DNA from: Sorghum bicolor
Lineage: Eukaryota > Streptophyta > Magnoliopsida > Poales > Poaceae
NCBI RefSeq assembly: GCF_000003195.3
Contig: NC_012879.2
Span: forward strand, 25,526,017 to 25,590,016
DNA: 64,000 nucleotides
Direction: 5' to 3'
Shown: piece after piece, positions 10,264 through 21,700 of the stretch
How the letters are laid out: each line of letters opens with the position of its first letter
How positions within the stretch are numbered: position 1 is the stretch's first letter
Translations under genes and position numbers: made by a program
The notes under the pieces: model-generated
Database searches by the model: none
Told to the model about the DNA's origin: nothing
What the model saw: the letters and a program-made list of their open reading frames with translations, nothing else

Positions 10264-11617
10264 TGTTGACGGTCCATAAGTATCAAATTTAATTATCAAA
10301 TAAACAAAAAAAAGGATCCAAATGAAATCAACATCTAGACTTGAGGTTTTATCTGACAGAATTCCACTAGTTTTGGTGTTTGTCTATTTCTACAGGGGGT
10401 TATCAGGAAATAAGGAAGAAAGGCCCACATGTCGGGATTACATAGAGATATGAATGTGCCGCACAATTTTGTATCATCTAGAAGACTCCAGAAGCCACGG
10501 GAACGAACGAGAAGGCAAACGGGCCCGGGGGCAGGGCGCCCGCCCACCCCCCTTGGGCGCCCGCCCAGGTGTTTCCACCAATCACAGAATGGAGTATACC
10601 ATTGCAAAGATCTCGTCGAGCTGATCGAAATGCATATATTACTTGCTATATTTGGAGTTCAGAATCAAGAGATATTAATAAAAGAAGGACTCCGTATAAA
10701 AGAGCTGCGGGATTAATTGGGCCCAAATCAGATTTTGGTCCATTAAGGCCTATGTGCATTTTAATGAGATATGGTGGAAAGTTTAGTACCACATCGCCTG
10801 CTGAACCAAAAACGCATAGAGGAGGAGGACTATATAAGGAGACCCCCTGGCCTCTGTAGAAGAGAAGAAATTATAATAGAGATTGAGGGGTGCCCTCGAA
10901 GGAAAACCTCTTCTCTAAATAATATTTCTTTTTAGGCTTAGCAACAAATGTAAAGTAGAAATGGATCTTCTAGTTTCTACTAGATTGAAGAGATAGAGTG
11001 GAGGTGTGGATCGGAGGAAGGCCGGCCTGTCGGTGTCTACTCCGAGTGGTACCTACGGGATCAAGTCTCCTAACCCGAGGCTTGCTTCTAAGATTCTTCA
11101 GTAATTCGACTTCTAATACTAGTAAGTTCTTGTTTTATTGTTCTTTGGATTATGAGTTTACTTTAATCCTCTTCCGGTTGAGTATTAGAATAATCACTTG
11201 TTAGCGTAAACGTGGTGTTTAGGCTAGGGTACTCATAGATATCCCCTGACTGGCTGGACCGCGGTAGTAGCGAGGAACGTGACATTTCCGAGTTACCTTT
11301 GCAGATCACATCTCGTTAGCAGGACGGGTAGGTTTATAGGTGCGGGTCGAACATCCTTTGTGTTGTCTAGATTCCGTGAGCCTCCCCAATAGAATAGTAG
11401 ATCATCCTTATTAAGGTTAGAACGAGACTACGGTTGCAGTCTTCTCTATACATCACTCACATCGAGAGACATTCTTTGTAGCCTAAAGGGATAGTAGCAA
11501 TAAATTTGGTTAGTCAGATGCACCCTTTCTCCCAGTGGTAAAAATATAAATACGATACTCTGGAAAACCTCCGTGCGCTTGCGGATCATTTTCTAATTGC
11601 GTTACCAAATATCAACA
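10264..11617 (+). repeat. 3' LTR of element B
   Basis: It matches the 5' LTR over its whole length with about 30 differences. A 24-bp deletion between CTCC and CGTGCGC (near 11570) removes the GGTGAAA-T-TTTCACC hairpin. It ends ATATCAACA and is followed by the AAGAG duplication. Confidence 0.95.
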
Positions 11618-11754
11618 AAGAGAAAAAGCATAGTAGAAATTATTAAGCTCAAGGATGGGATGGATAGCTGAATTAAGGGATTGAAATGTTTGGAAATCGG
11701 CTATTGAAACTTCCTTTCCTCGTCTGGGAGATGATTCCTTATCTATCTCTAAGA

Positions 11755-12141
11755 TTATTCTATGAAGACTAGTACAAGAAGGATGTCCACGAATGAAGAC
11801 ATACCTTCCTTTACTAATAGATAAAGAAAGAAAGACTCTACCAAAGGGTATATGATTAAGACCAATGTGAAAATATCGAGAAAAACATGGTCTTGTACGG
11901 CTAGGTTTAAACCAGAATTTATAGAAAAATTAACAGATTCCCTAGGTGTAGCTAAAAGTGCATTATCTTTTTTATTAAAAGATAGGACCTCGACTATAGA
12001 AAAGGGTTGGTTTTGACCTATTGCAATCAACTCCGGACACAGATCATAATTAGGGGAAGGACGTGTTGACTCCCATGGTCTATGGCTGGTCTCCGAAGGT
12101 GCAAAGAATTTAATAATAGGTATGGAATTTGAGTTATCCAT
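11755..12141 (-). pseudogene. Gag-like protein of element A, N-terminal part, frameshifted
   Basis: Starts with MDNSNSIPIIKFFAPSETS at 12141 and follows B's gag-like protein closely. One T is missing from a T run near 11880 compared with B, so the frame is lost after QDHVF. Homology to B continues in the other frame up to the insertion site of B at 11618 and then on at 3145. The product would be truncated and probably non-functional. Confidence 0.75.
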
Positions 12142-12229
12142 AAAGATAAAAAAGATAAAAGAATAAAAGTATAAAAGTATAATACAAGATAATAGCAAGA
12201 TTCAAAGTTATCTCAGCAAACCGTCTTTC

Positions 12230-12247
12230 TCCCCGGCAACGGCGCCA
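12230..12247 (-). other. Primer-binding site (tRNA-Asp) of element A
   Basis: The minus strand reads TGGCGCCGTTGCCGGGGA, identical to B's site and complementary to plant tRNA-Asp. It lies eight bases from the LTR end. Confidence 0.92.
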
Positions 12248-12255
12248 GAAATGCT

Positions 12256-13492
12256 TGTTGATATTTGGTAACGCAATAAGGAAATGATCCGCAAGCGCAC
12301 GGATATCGGTGAGCATTTCACCCGAGAGGTTATCCAGAGTTATCGTATTTATATTTTTACCACTAGGAGAAAGGGTGCATCTGACTAACCAAATCTATTG
12401 CTACTATCCCTTTAGGCTACAAAGAATGTCTCTCGATGTGAGTGATAAATAGAGAAGACTGCAACCGTAGTCTCCTTCTATCCTTGGTAAGGATGATCTA
12501 CTGTTCTAATGGGGAGGCTAACGGAATCTAGACACCACAAAGGATGTTCAACCCGCACCTATAAACCCTAACCTTCCTGCTAACGAGATGTGATCTACAA
12601 AGGTAACTTGAAATTGTCACGTTCCTCACTACTACCACGGTCCAGCTAGTCAGCGAATATCTATGAGTACCCCAGCCTAAACACCACGTTTACGCCAGCA
12701 ATGATTACTCTAAACTCTACGCGAAGAGATTAAAGTAAACTCATAAACCATAAGAACAATAAAACAAGAACTTACTAGAATTTAGAAGTCGAATTACTGA
12801 AGAATCCTAGGAGCAAGCTTCGGGTTAGGAGAACTTGATCCCGCAGGTACAAGCTTGGAGTAAACACCGACAGGCCGGGCTTCCTCCAATCTACACCTCC
12901 ACTCTATCTCTCTCAATCTAGTAGAAACTAGAGGATCTATTTCTACCTTACATTGGTTGCTAAGCCTAAAAAGAAATATTAATTAGAGAAAAGGTTTTCC
13001 TTCGAGGGCACCCCTCAGTCTCTATGATAATTTCTTCATGTCTTCTCCAGGGGCCAGGGGGTCTCCTTATATAGTCCTCCCCTTCTTTGCGTTTTTGGGT
13101 TGATAGGCGAGGTGGTACTATGTTTTCCTTGATCCAATAGGTCGGTGGAACATCCCGTGCGAAGAGAGTCCTGACTGGCATCCAACAGGGGGCGGGCGCC
13201 CAGGTCACCAGGGCGGGCGCCCTGGGCCTGGCCCCTTTCGGCCTCCGCTTCCTTCCCGTGGCTTCTGGAGTCTTCTATATGGTATAAAATTACGCGGTGC
13301 GTTGATATCTCTATGTAATCCCGACATGTGGGCCTTTCTTCCGTATTTCCTAATAACCCCCTGCAGAAATAGACAAACACCAAAACTCGTGGAATTCTGT
13401 CAGATAAAACCCTAAGTCTAGATGTTGATTTCATTTAGATCCTTTTCTTTGTTTATTTGATAAATAAATTTAACACTTAAGGACCGTCAACA
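12256..13492 (-). repeat. 5' LTR of element A
   Basis: On the minus strand it starts TGTTGACGGTCC (13492) and ends ATATCAACA (12256), about 1.24 kb. It carries the paired GGGCGGGCGCC blocks (13187-13220), a CTATATAAG TATA box (13066-13074) and the conserved ACCCCCTGGCCCC segment. It is clearly diverged from B's LTRs, in keeping with being the older host of B. Confidence 0.9.
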
Positions 13493-13548
13493 ACCAACAT
13501 CTTGAGAATGTTCAAAAGAAAGAAGCAAGTATGTTGCCGATGAATGGT

Positions 13549-14120
13549 TCACATGTTCAGCAGCGTTTGGATCGCTGATATAGCACGCAGACGGATCTGG
13601 TTCGCTTCTTCTATCACTTTTGTATCATCATTGGCAGAGCCTTTCACTGGCTTCAGCTTCTTATTCATCTGCAAAGCCGTGCGGGCTTGGATGTTTCGCT
13701 CTTGCTCAAGAAGCTTGATTGTGTCTGGCAGTTGGCTTTCTTCTTGTCGGGCTTGGGACAAGGCGTCTTCTACTTGCTTGAGTTCTGCCAACAGGGCTTC
13801 TCTTTTGGCCGATAGATCGGAGATCTTGTGCTTCAAAGCATCTCCTGAGGATATTAAAATGCCGATGTTCTTGTGCTTCTCATCGGCAAGGAGCTTCACC
13901 TTCATCATTTCCTCGGAAAGCTGGGCATGAACGGCTCTATCGGCAAGACGTTGGGCAGCCCTCTGGTATTGCAGCTGACGGCTCTCCAGATGTGCAGCTT
14001 GGAAGAGGATTTCTTCAGCATCGGCAGGAATTTGGCCTCTGAGGGCTTTGAACAAAGCCTTGGCTGGGTTGGAGTCGTCAACTAGTTGGGCTGTGTCTTG
14101 GTGAAGGAGGGCCGATAATT
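13549..14120 (-). pseudogene. PMD protein, C-terminal exon, first part cut off by element C
   Basis: The frame continues exon 6 (30085-29957) across insertion C. The codons around KLEE-L-SALLH join in frame when C and one TAATT copy are removed. The C-terminal ~190 residues are rich in Ala, Gln, Glu, Lys and Leu with heptad-like spacing (QAAHLESRQLQYQRAAQR, LLADEKHK, AKREALLAELKQVEDAL), consistent with a long coiled coil. The frame ends at a TGA at 13549-13551. Neither half can be expressed as one product now because 15.8 kb of chromovirus separates them. Confidence 0.8.
14116..14120. repeat. Target site duplication of element C, left copy (TAATT)
   Basis: TAATT before 14121 is repeated at 29957-29961 after the right LTR. 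Collapsing the pair restores the PMD reading frame, which confirms both borders of C. Confidence 0.95.
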
Positions 14121-17100
14121 TGTCAAAGAACCGACCAAATTATAAGAGTTCAAGTGTAGAAACGATCGACAAGCAATCAAGTTTCCAAACTTGAGCCCAT
14201 ATAATCCCGGTAGTCAATTGAAATCACGAAGGACTTCAAACCAACTTGCACAAACCAAGATCGTAATAATTCAGCACAACACAGCGAATGTTACATACTC
14301 ATTCATTGCCGTCGAAGCGGCACCACATCGGAGTATTAAGTTATTACAACACTTGTTTGAAGTAGCGGAAGCAAAATAGTTACACACACACTTTCCAAAG
14401 TTCAGTTCATAAGTTCGAGTTACTGCCAGAGTCTACATCATCGTTTCAAAAGCAACAGGTAGGAGGTTGTTAGAGAACCGTGCCCAATGGTTAGTCCTCA
14501 TCCCAGCGGGATGGAGACAGGTCTTGCAGAAGCCGTCATAAAAGATGTCATCTGCAACAGGTGGGAAATAAACCCTGAGTACGAGAATGTACTCAGCTAT
14601 ACTTACCCGTCTAGTAAAACATAAAGGCATCAAGGATCATGCAAGGCTAAAATCAAGTGGAGCTGGTTAGCTCATCGTTTCCCAAAAGCTTACATTGAAA
14701 CTAAATTATTTTGAGAGCATCATATTTATTCGTCATCAGCCTACCACTAGATTAGCACCTGTACTACAACACATCACTTGATTATTACAAACAATAATAA
14801 CCATATCAAATTCATCATATGTTCTTCTTTGCTATCATCATTATCATGAACCAAGTTCATTAGTGAATGCTACGTTTGCCGCTGCTCTGTCAAGTTCTCA
14901 CTAACCGGGAGAGACGGCGATTCGAATCGAATTCCTATCCAGCGGGAGGGTTATTCCTAGCACTCACCCAAGCATCCCCCGTCGGATAGCCAACGGGTCA
15001 CCTTTGGTACAACTCAGGAATCGTGGCTCCGATCAGCGCCGCACTCCCAGGGCTACCACTCTGCCAGGGAGGTCAGGAATTTTAACTCACCTGCCTTTGG
15101 GCTTACGCCAATGGTCCCCCGCACACCGCACTTCCTCTGGTAGTGCGCACTTTATACTTGCCGGTGTTCCGGCCTGAGTCATACTACTCGGCTTCGCGGT
15201 CAGAACGAGTTATCCGGTCAACTAAGTGTTAGGCATGCGTTCAACATGACAAGAGGACGTACAACGGTCGGTCCTTAGCTGCCACAGACGAAGTTACTAC
15301 AACCTTGCAAAACTCCGCCCGGCTTAAGTCAAATTAATCAGGGTCCATCCACGATAGCACATATAGACCATTGTGATCCGACACAACCCTATATCGCGCA
15401 GGTGACAGGAAATCACCCGACTTCTACCGCTTAAAGCATGGCTAAGCTGCTACTCGATCCTAACTCTATAACCAGGGTGTGGTGAGTTATCTGGACAAGG
15501 ATGGAGTAAAATGCAGCAAGGGTGTCATCACAACTCCTATACTTAATGCATCAACAGATATAACATATTTAAGTAAACTTTCGAAAATAAAGGGAGACTT
15601 AGAATGCTCCGGGGCTTGCCTTTCACGAATGAGGCAGGCTCGTGACTCGGGCACTCAACTTCTTCTTCGGGCTCCTCGAGTCCGACTTGCTGGACCTCCA
15701 CCTCCGGGTTGCCCTCCTGGCCTTCGGGGTTCACTTGCAGATCGAAGGAGGCTGCCACGTCCGATGCACCTATTGCATGCTCGGTGAATGAGAAGGTGTG
15801 CATACAAAAGAATGAATGCTTAAACTCACTGGGCACTCATTTATGGAGCAATAGCTATAACAAGTTCACACAAGTTAACAAGTTAACTTAGCCCAAAACC
15901 TATCATGATAGCCTATAACAGCAAGCATCAAACAGCAGGTTTAGCTCAGTAAACAGATCATAACTATTGCCACAAAGATCCAACAAATTTAAGTGAGGAC
16001 ATTCTGGAAAGGTTATGAAATTGTCTACAAATCATCTTTAAACATTACAGCAAGATTCATAAGTTAAAGAAGCCATTTAAACAAAGTTCCAGGTTCTGTC
16101 CTAGAAAAACAGAGAACACCTATTTCTGGAACCTAACTTGGAAAGATCATAACTTCAAAACTACTGGACCAAATGATTCCAAATTTATACCACAGCTAGT
16201 TCAATACGTTTACAACAACTTTGATTTAGACAAGTTTCCCAGAAAACCAAGTTATCATTAAGCAAAAGTTAAATTACTGCCTTGCTGTCCAGAACAGCTT
16301 TTAACCCTTTAATTAATTATTTGATGACATAATCAAAACATAAACCATGCCAGCCACATGGCTTATGAGCACAAGCATATCATAAGACAACCAGAACATC
16401 AGATGATAACCCTCAAACATTTACTTAATAAGGCATTTATTAATTAATTCTAGAAAGGAGCATAATTACAAGATACTAGTCAAAGTGCTAAGAAAATCTA
16501 CAAAAATTACAGAAGCACAAGTATAACATCAAAGCATCACCATAAAAATTTCAGGGCAATTGCACATACCAAATTAAAGATATGCATTTAACATATGACA
16601 AGGTGTTTATTTCATAAATTCAGAAACATGACTTATATGATGTCAAACAACAGATTTCAGATTATTTACACATTATGAATGTCATAAACAAGTTTACCAC
16701 CAAAGTAGAACACCAGAATAAGCACCAATTATTTTATATGATTTAATCAAGGAAACAAGCCAAATTTCAATCATAAATTACATATCAAAGCTGCAGTACT
16801 CCAAAAATCATGAAATATTTATCAAAGCACTCTAGTACCACACAGAGACTACCATAAAATTTTCATGGCAAACTAAATAGTATAACCAGAGATATGAATT
16901 TATTTATGAATAACAAGATTAAATTCTTAATAAATATTTTCCCAGGAAACATGGTTCATTTTATATTTTTACTAAAAATTAGCCATCTCAGGGAATACCA
17001 CAAAATTGGTTTCACCATTTTTGGATCTCACAAACCCGAGATCTGATTTTTACCAGAAAGTTAAAATCTGGATTTGAATAAAAGGAAGGAGGTGACCGTT

Positions 17101-18694
17101 GAGTCACTGGCAGACTGGACCCGCGCGTCAGTGACACCGAGAACAGAGGACTCCTTCGCCGGCAAATGCTCGCCGACGGTGAGCTTCTCCGGCGGATCCA
17201 AGGGCACCAACGTGCTCCTGGAGGGATTCCGCATCGATGGAGGTAGGTGGTGCTAGGGTTTCGGCTACGGAGAGGGGTCGCCATCGGCCATGGCGGCACG
17301 GCGGAGCTACCCCGGCTTACGCCGGCCATCTCCAACCGGTAGAGCATCGGGAAAGGGTGGCTACAGCATCAGTGAGTCAGCGCAGAGCTTTCGAGGTAGG
17401 AACGCCTAACCCTAACGGCTCCGGTGAGCCTGCTCACATGCGAGGTGCTCGTCGGCGGTGAGCACGGCGGTGCGGCGGCCGTGTTCCCGCGTGACGGTGA
17501 GGTTTTAGCTGGAATGGCGTGGTGTGGACCGACGCCAAAACCTAAGCAGAACCTAACGCTACCCAAAGAGAAGAAAGGAAGCAAGGGTGGAGCAGCGGCG
17601 AGGTTCGCCGGAATCGGTGTCGCGACGGCCGCGAACCCGACGACGGAGAACTTGCGAAATGCCGCTCACCTCGGGGAGATCTCGTCCAACTGATGGGTGG
17701 AGAAGATGGAGGAGCTCGAGGCAGACTTGGAGGCGCTCGGAGGCGAAGCGAGACACAGAGGCGAGGGCGCGAAGAGCTTGCAAAGCTCTCGGCGGCAATG
17801 GCGACGCCGTTTCCGCCAGAGCGAGCGCGAGAGAGAGGAAGGAGAAGAATGGACGGGCGCTGAGTGAGTGCGGGGCGCCGTGGCGTCCGTTCCAATGCCG
17901 TCGACCTGACGAGCGGGGCCATCGCCGGCGTACGGGCGCCATCTGGCGGACAGATGTCGCGCTGGGCGTTCCCGACGGCGAGCTCCTTTCTGTATCAGAC
18001 CTCACGATCACCGACTGATAGAGCAACTTCGTCGATGATTAACTTCCAAACCAGTGCGAATTAGGAGATGATGCATTTGACAAAGTTGGAGTTCCAATCG
18101 AGCTCTACAACATTGTCAACTAGAGCAAGAGCCATATCGGTCTGCATTGAGAGATATAGAGTTTTCAAAACCGATCAAGCAAACTGGTTTCGTTCCAGGA
18201 CTTAGAAAATTTCCTAAGTGTTGGATACAGCCCCAAATCTGCCTTGTGGGTCAATTTTGAGCTAGATGTGATCATTTTCATGAGATGGCCATAAAACAAC
18301 TTTTGTTCTTATAAAATTTGCTACAACTTTGCTGTAGAAAGTTTTGACATGCAAACATTTTATGAAACACTTTTTAAAAGCCTAAGCAAAAGAGGTTTCT
18401 AGGGCCTATTTGCATAAGTATGTCTTAAGTGATTATTTTGGAGAAGTGATCAACATGAACATTGTTCCCAAGGTTAAGTTAAGCATAGATAAACTAATTA
18501 CCAAGGCATAGAGCACAAACACAAGCATGGTTCACTCAAACATAAGCATAGGAAGCCTATTTAAGCAATTTAGATCACCTTTTTGCATAGAATGACATGG
18601 CTCAAGATAGATGATGATCATGATATGCTTTGAGTAGATGATGATGCTCATGCTATGCACATGATTAATGCAACCATAACACTAGGGTGTTACA
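14121..18694 (-). repeat. 3' LTR of element C
   Basis: On the minus strand it begins TGTAACACCC at 18694 and ends near CTTTGACA at 14121. It is near-identical to 25381-29956. In sense order it holds an AT-rich start, a GC-rich block (about 18020-17090), an AT-rich intron-like stretch (about 17050-15800), a conserved acidic short frame (15836-15543) and a block with GGTGATTTCCTGTCACC (near 15400) shared with LTRs F and G. Confidence 0.93.
15543..15836 (-). other. Conserved short acidic reading frame in C 3' LTR
   Basis: The frame contains PEVEVQQVGLEEPEEEVECP and then HEPASFVKGKPRSILSL. Related frames occur at 26803-27096 (other LTR of C), 36343-36552 (LTR G) and about 55710-55890 (LTR F). 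A shared core of CP-x-H...GKPRSI-x-SL survives although the surrounding LTRs are strongly diverged. It lies just after an apparent splice acceptor (CATGCAATAG then GTGCATCG). The function is unknown and no family is recognised. Confidence 0.5.
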
Positions 18695-18712
18695 GCCCTC
18701 CCCCCTTACAAA
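18695..18712 (-). other. Polypurine tract of element C
   Basis: The minus strand reads TTTGTAAGGGGGGAGGGC directly before the TGTAACACC start of the 3' LTR, as expected for the plus-strand primer. Confidence 0.85.
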
Positions 18713-18736
18713 AATCTCGTCCCGAGATTTGAAAGC

Positions 18737-21700
18737 TTACTGATTTTCGAAGAATGTTTTGTAAACTTCTTTTAAATAATCCTCCATCTCCCAAGTGGCA
18801 TCTTCCTCCCCGTGGTTACTCCACAACACCTTGTAGAGCTTAACCACACGATTACGAGTCTCCCATTCCTTGCGATCGAGAACCGCTATGGGTTTTTCTT
18901 CATACACCAAGTCTGACTTCAACTTGATATCTCGAACTTCCACTTGTTCCTCCGGTACACGAAGGCACTTCTTTAACTGTGATACGTGGAAAACAGGGAA
19001 AATAGCTCGAAGCGCAACTGGGAGTTGAACTTTGTAGGCCACATTCCCTTTCTTTTCGAGAATCTGATAAGGTCCCACATAACGAGGTGCAAGCTTTCGC
19101 TTGACTCCGAACCTTTGTACACCCTTCATCGGAGACACCTTGATATACACATGGTCACCAACTAAAAACTCAATCGGCTTCCTTCTTTTGTCGGCATAAC
19201 TTTTCTGACGAGCTTGAGCAGCTTCCAGATGTTGCTGGATGGTACGGACTTGTTGCTCTGCTTCGTTCACGAAATCGATGCCATAATACCTTCGCTCTCC
19301 GGCTTCTACCCAATTCAATGGGGTTCGACACTTTCGACCGTACAGGGCTTCAAATGGAGCCATCTTGATACTCTCCTGATAACTATTGTTGTAGGAGAAC
19401 TCAGCTAATGGCAACCACTTAACCCAAGAACCTTTTGAAGAGAGAGCACATGCCCTCAACATGTCTTCTAGGATTTGGTTAACCCGTTCAGTTTGACCAG
19501 CCGTTTGGGGATGATAAGCAGAGCTACAGACTAAATGAGTACCAATCTGCTCATGTAGACATTCCCAAAAACAAGTAGTGAACTGTGGTCCACGATCTGA
19601 TACAATAGTTCGAGGCACACCATACTGACGAACAATGTGCTCGAAGTACAATTCTGCATATTGATGTGGACGATAGTCAGTTCGAACTGGAATAAATCGA
19701 GCAACCTTGGTCAAACGATCTACAATCACCCAGATGGAGTCGTAACCCTTAACAGAAATTGGGAGTCCAACGATGAAATCCATGCTGACTTCTTCCCATT
19801 TCCAACCAGGAATTGACAAGGGTTGAAGTAAACCAGCTTTCATGTGAACAGCCTTCACACGACAACAATTATCACAACGAGCGACAAAAGCAGCGATCTC
19901 CTATTTCATCTTTGTCCACCAAAACAAAGGTTTCAGATCCTGACACATCTTGCTACTACTAGGATGGATAGACAATTTGGATGAATGAGCTTCAGACAAG
20001 ATCTGATTTCGTAGTTCACGGTCTTTTGGAACCACTAGCCGATCTTTGAACCAAAGAATTCCGTTCTCATCGAGCCGGAAATGCTTGGTTTCTTCTTCCT
20101 TCATTTTCCTCTTTATATGGTGGATGCCTACATCTGTTTGCTGCAATTCGATGACTCGATTGCGAAGAGTACTCTCCAGAGAAATCTGGTTGAGCACAAG
20201 TGGATGCATAAGATGTGACAACAACGGATCTTCCACTTGGATTGAGTGACAGTGCGCTTTCCGACTCAAGGCATCCGCCACCACGTTCGCCTTGCCCGGA
20301 TGATAGTGCACTTGTAGATTATAATCATTAATCAACTCAAGCCACCTTCGCTGCCGCATGTTCAGTTCCGGTTGAGTGAAGATATACTTGAGGCTCTTAT
20401 GATCGGTGTAGATATTACACAGATTACCCAGCAAATAATGCCTCCAGATTTTCAAAGCATGAACAACTGCTGCCAATTCTAAGTCATGAGTAGGGTAATT
20501 GACCTCATGCTTTCGAAGTTGGCGCGAGGCATACGCGATAACGCGACCTTCCTGCATCAACACGCAGCCTAGACCGATGCCTGACGCGTCACAAAAGACA
20601 TCGAAGGGCCTTTCGATATCAGGTTGAGCTAGGACAGGAGCTGATGTCAGCAATGTCCTCAACTTGTGGAATGCCTCTTCACATTCAGGCGTCCACACAA
20701 ACCTCTCATCTTTCTGAAGTAGCCGAGTCATAGGCTTGGATATTTTTGAGAATTCGGGAATGAATCGACGATAATATCCAGCCAGACCAAGAAAACTCCG
20801 AACCTCGTGTACCGAAGTTGGAACTTTCCAATCCAGCACTTCTTGCACCTTGGCTGGGTCCACCGATATGCCTTCTTCAGATAAGACATGGCCCAAGAAA
20901 GGTACTTTCTTCAGCCAAAACTCGCATTTGCTAAACTTGGCATAAAGCTGATGTTCGCGCAAACGCGACAACACGATACGCAGATGCTCTGCATGCTCCT
21001 CTTCATTGCAGGAATATACCAAGATATCATCAATGAAGACCACCACAAACTTGTCCAATTCAGGCATGAACACCGAATTCATGAGATACATGAAGTGAGC
21101 AGGTGCATTTGTAAGACCGAAGGACATGACGAGATACTCATATAACCCGTACCTTGTCGAGAAAGCTGTCTTAGGCACATCTTCAGGACGGATCTTGATC
21201 TAATGATACCCAGATCGCAAATCAATCTTGGAGAATACCTTAGCTTTAGACAACTGATCAAACAAGATATCAATGCGAGGAAGAGGGTATTTGTTCTTGA
21301 TGGTTACCGCATTTAAGGGACGATAGTCCACACACATGCGCAAGGATTGATCCTTCTTCTTCACAAAGATAGCCAGACAACCCCACGGAGACGAACTAGG
21401 ACGGATAAGACCCTTCTTCAACAACTCATTCAACTGGGTCTTAAGCTCAGCTAGCTCACTGGGTGGCATTCTATAAGGTCTTCTAGAGATAGGAGCGGTA
21501 CCTGGAATCAACTCAATTTTGAACTCCACATCCTGATCCGGAGGAAGCCCGGGTAAATCATCAGAAAATACATTCGGGAACTCACACACCACCGGAATGT
21601 CCTGAATAGCCTTAGATGTAACTGCATTCACAGTGCTACGGATTTGAATATCACGAGGGAGTTGCACTAGAAATGCCTCCTTGGTATTTGGGTCTTTCAA

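Larger units (their letters stand above)
3146..11617 (+). mobile_element. Element B: complete non-autonomous Athila-like LTR retrotransposon
   Basis: A full-length element of about 8.47 kb with 5' LTR 3146-4524, 3' LTR 10264-11617, a tRNA-Asp primer site, a terminal polypurine tract and a perfect AAGAG duplication. It is inserted in element A in the opposite orientation. The internal region holds a gag-like frame, a GT-AG segment, a second gag segment and two tandem retropepsin-like domains, followed by about 2.2 kb without a convincing gene. No RT, RNase H or integrase motif was found, so mobility would require proteins from another element. By eye the LTRs differ at about 30 sites plus one 24-bp deletion, roughly 2 percent, which makes it a fairly recent arrival. 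Confidence 0.93.
11618..13492 (-). mobile_element. Element A, 5' part (LTR, primer site, start of gag)
   Basis: This is the upstream part of minus-oriented element A, to the right of inserted B. It holds the 5' LTR (12256-13492), the primer site and the N-terminal half of the gag-like frame. A itself was inserted into element E, whose PMD gene ends about 57 bp to the right. The flanking bases ACCAA (13493-13497) should be A's target duplication, but the partner copy lies left of the window. Confidence 0.88.
13493..14120 (+). mobile_element. Element E, left visible segment (carries PMD gene 3' end)
   Basis: This segment lies between element A (left) and chromovirus C (right). It contains the final exon of the antisense plant-mobile-domain gene and continues at 29957 after C and its TAATT duplication are removed. 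It shares with the rest of E a high density of GCCGAT/ATCGGC (seven copies counted here). E's own 5' end must lie left of the window. Confidence 0.75.

Noticed and set aside
17080..18060. Several overlapping frames on both strands (also at 28350-29300, 34170-34880 and 53560-54500)
   Set aside because: They lie in GC-rich LTR blocks where stop codons are rare by composition. The products are low-complexity Arg/Ala/Pro/Ser sequences, open on both strands, and not conserved between copies.
20046..20249. Plus-strand frames within 18.7-23.3 kb and 46.9-50.6 kb
   Set aside because: They are opposite-strand shadows of the gag-pol coding sequence of C and D.
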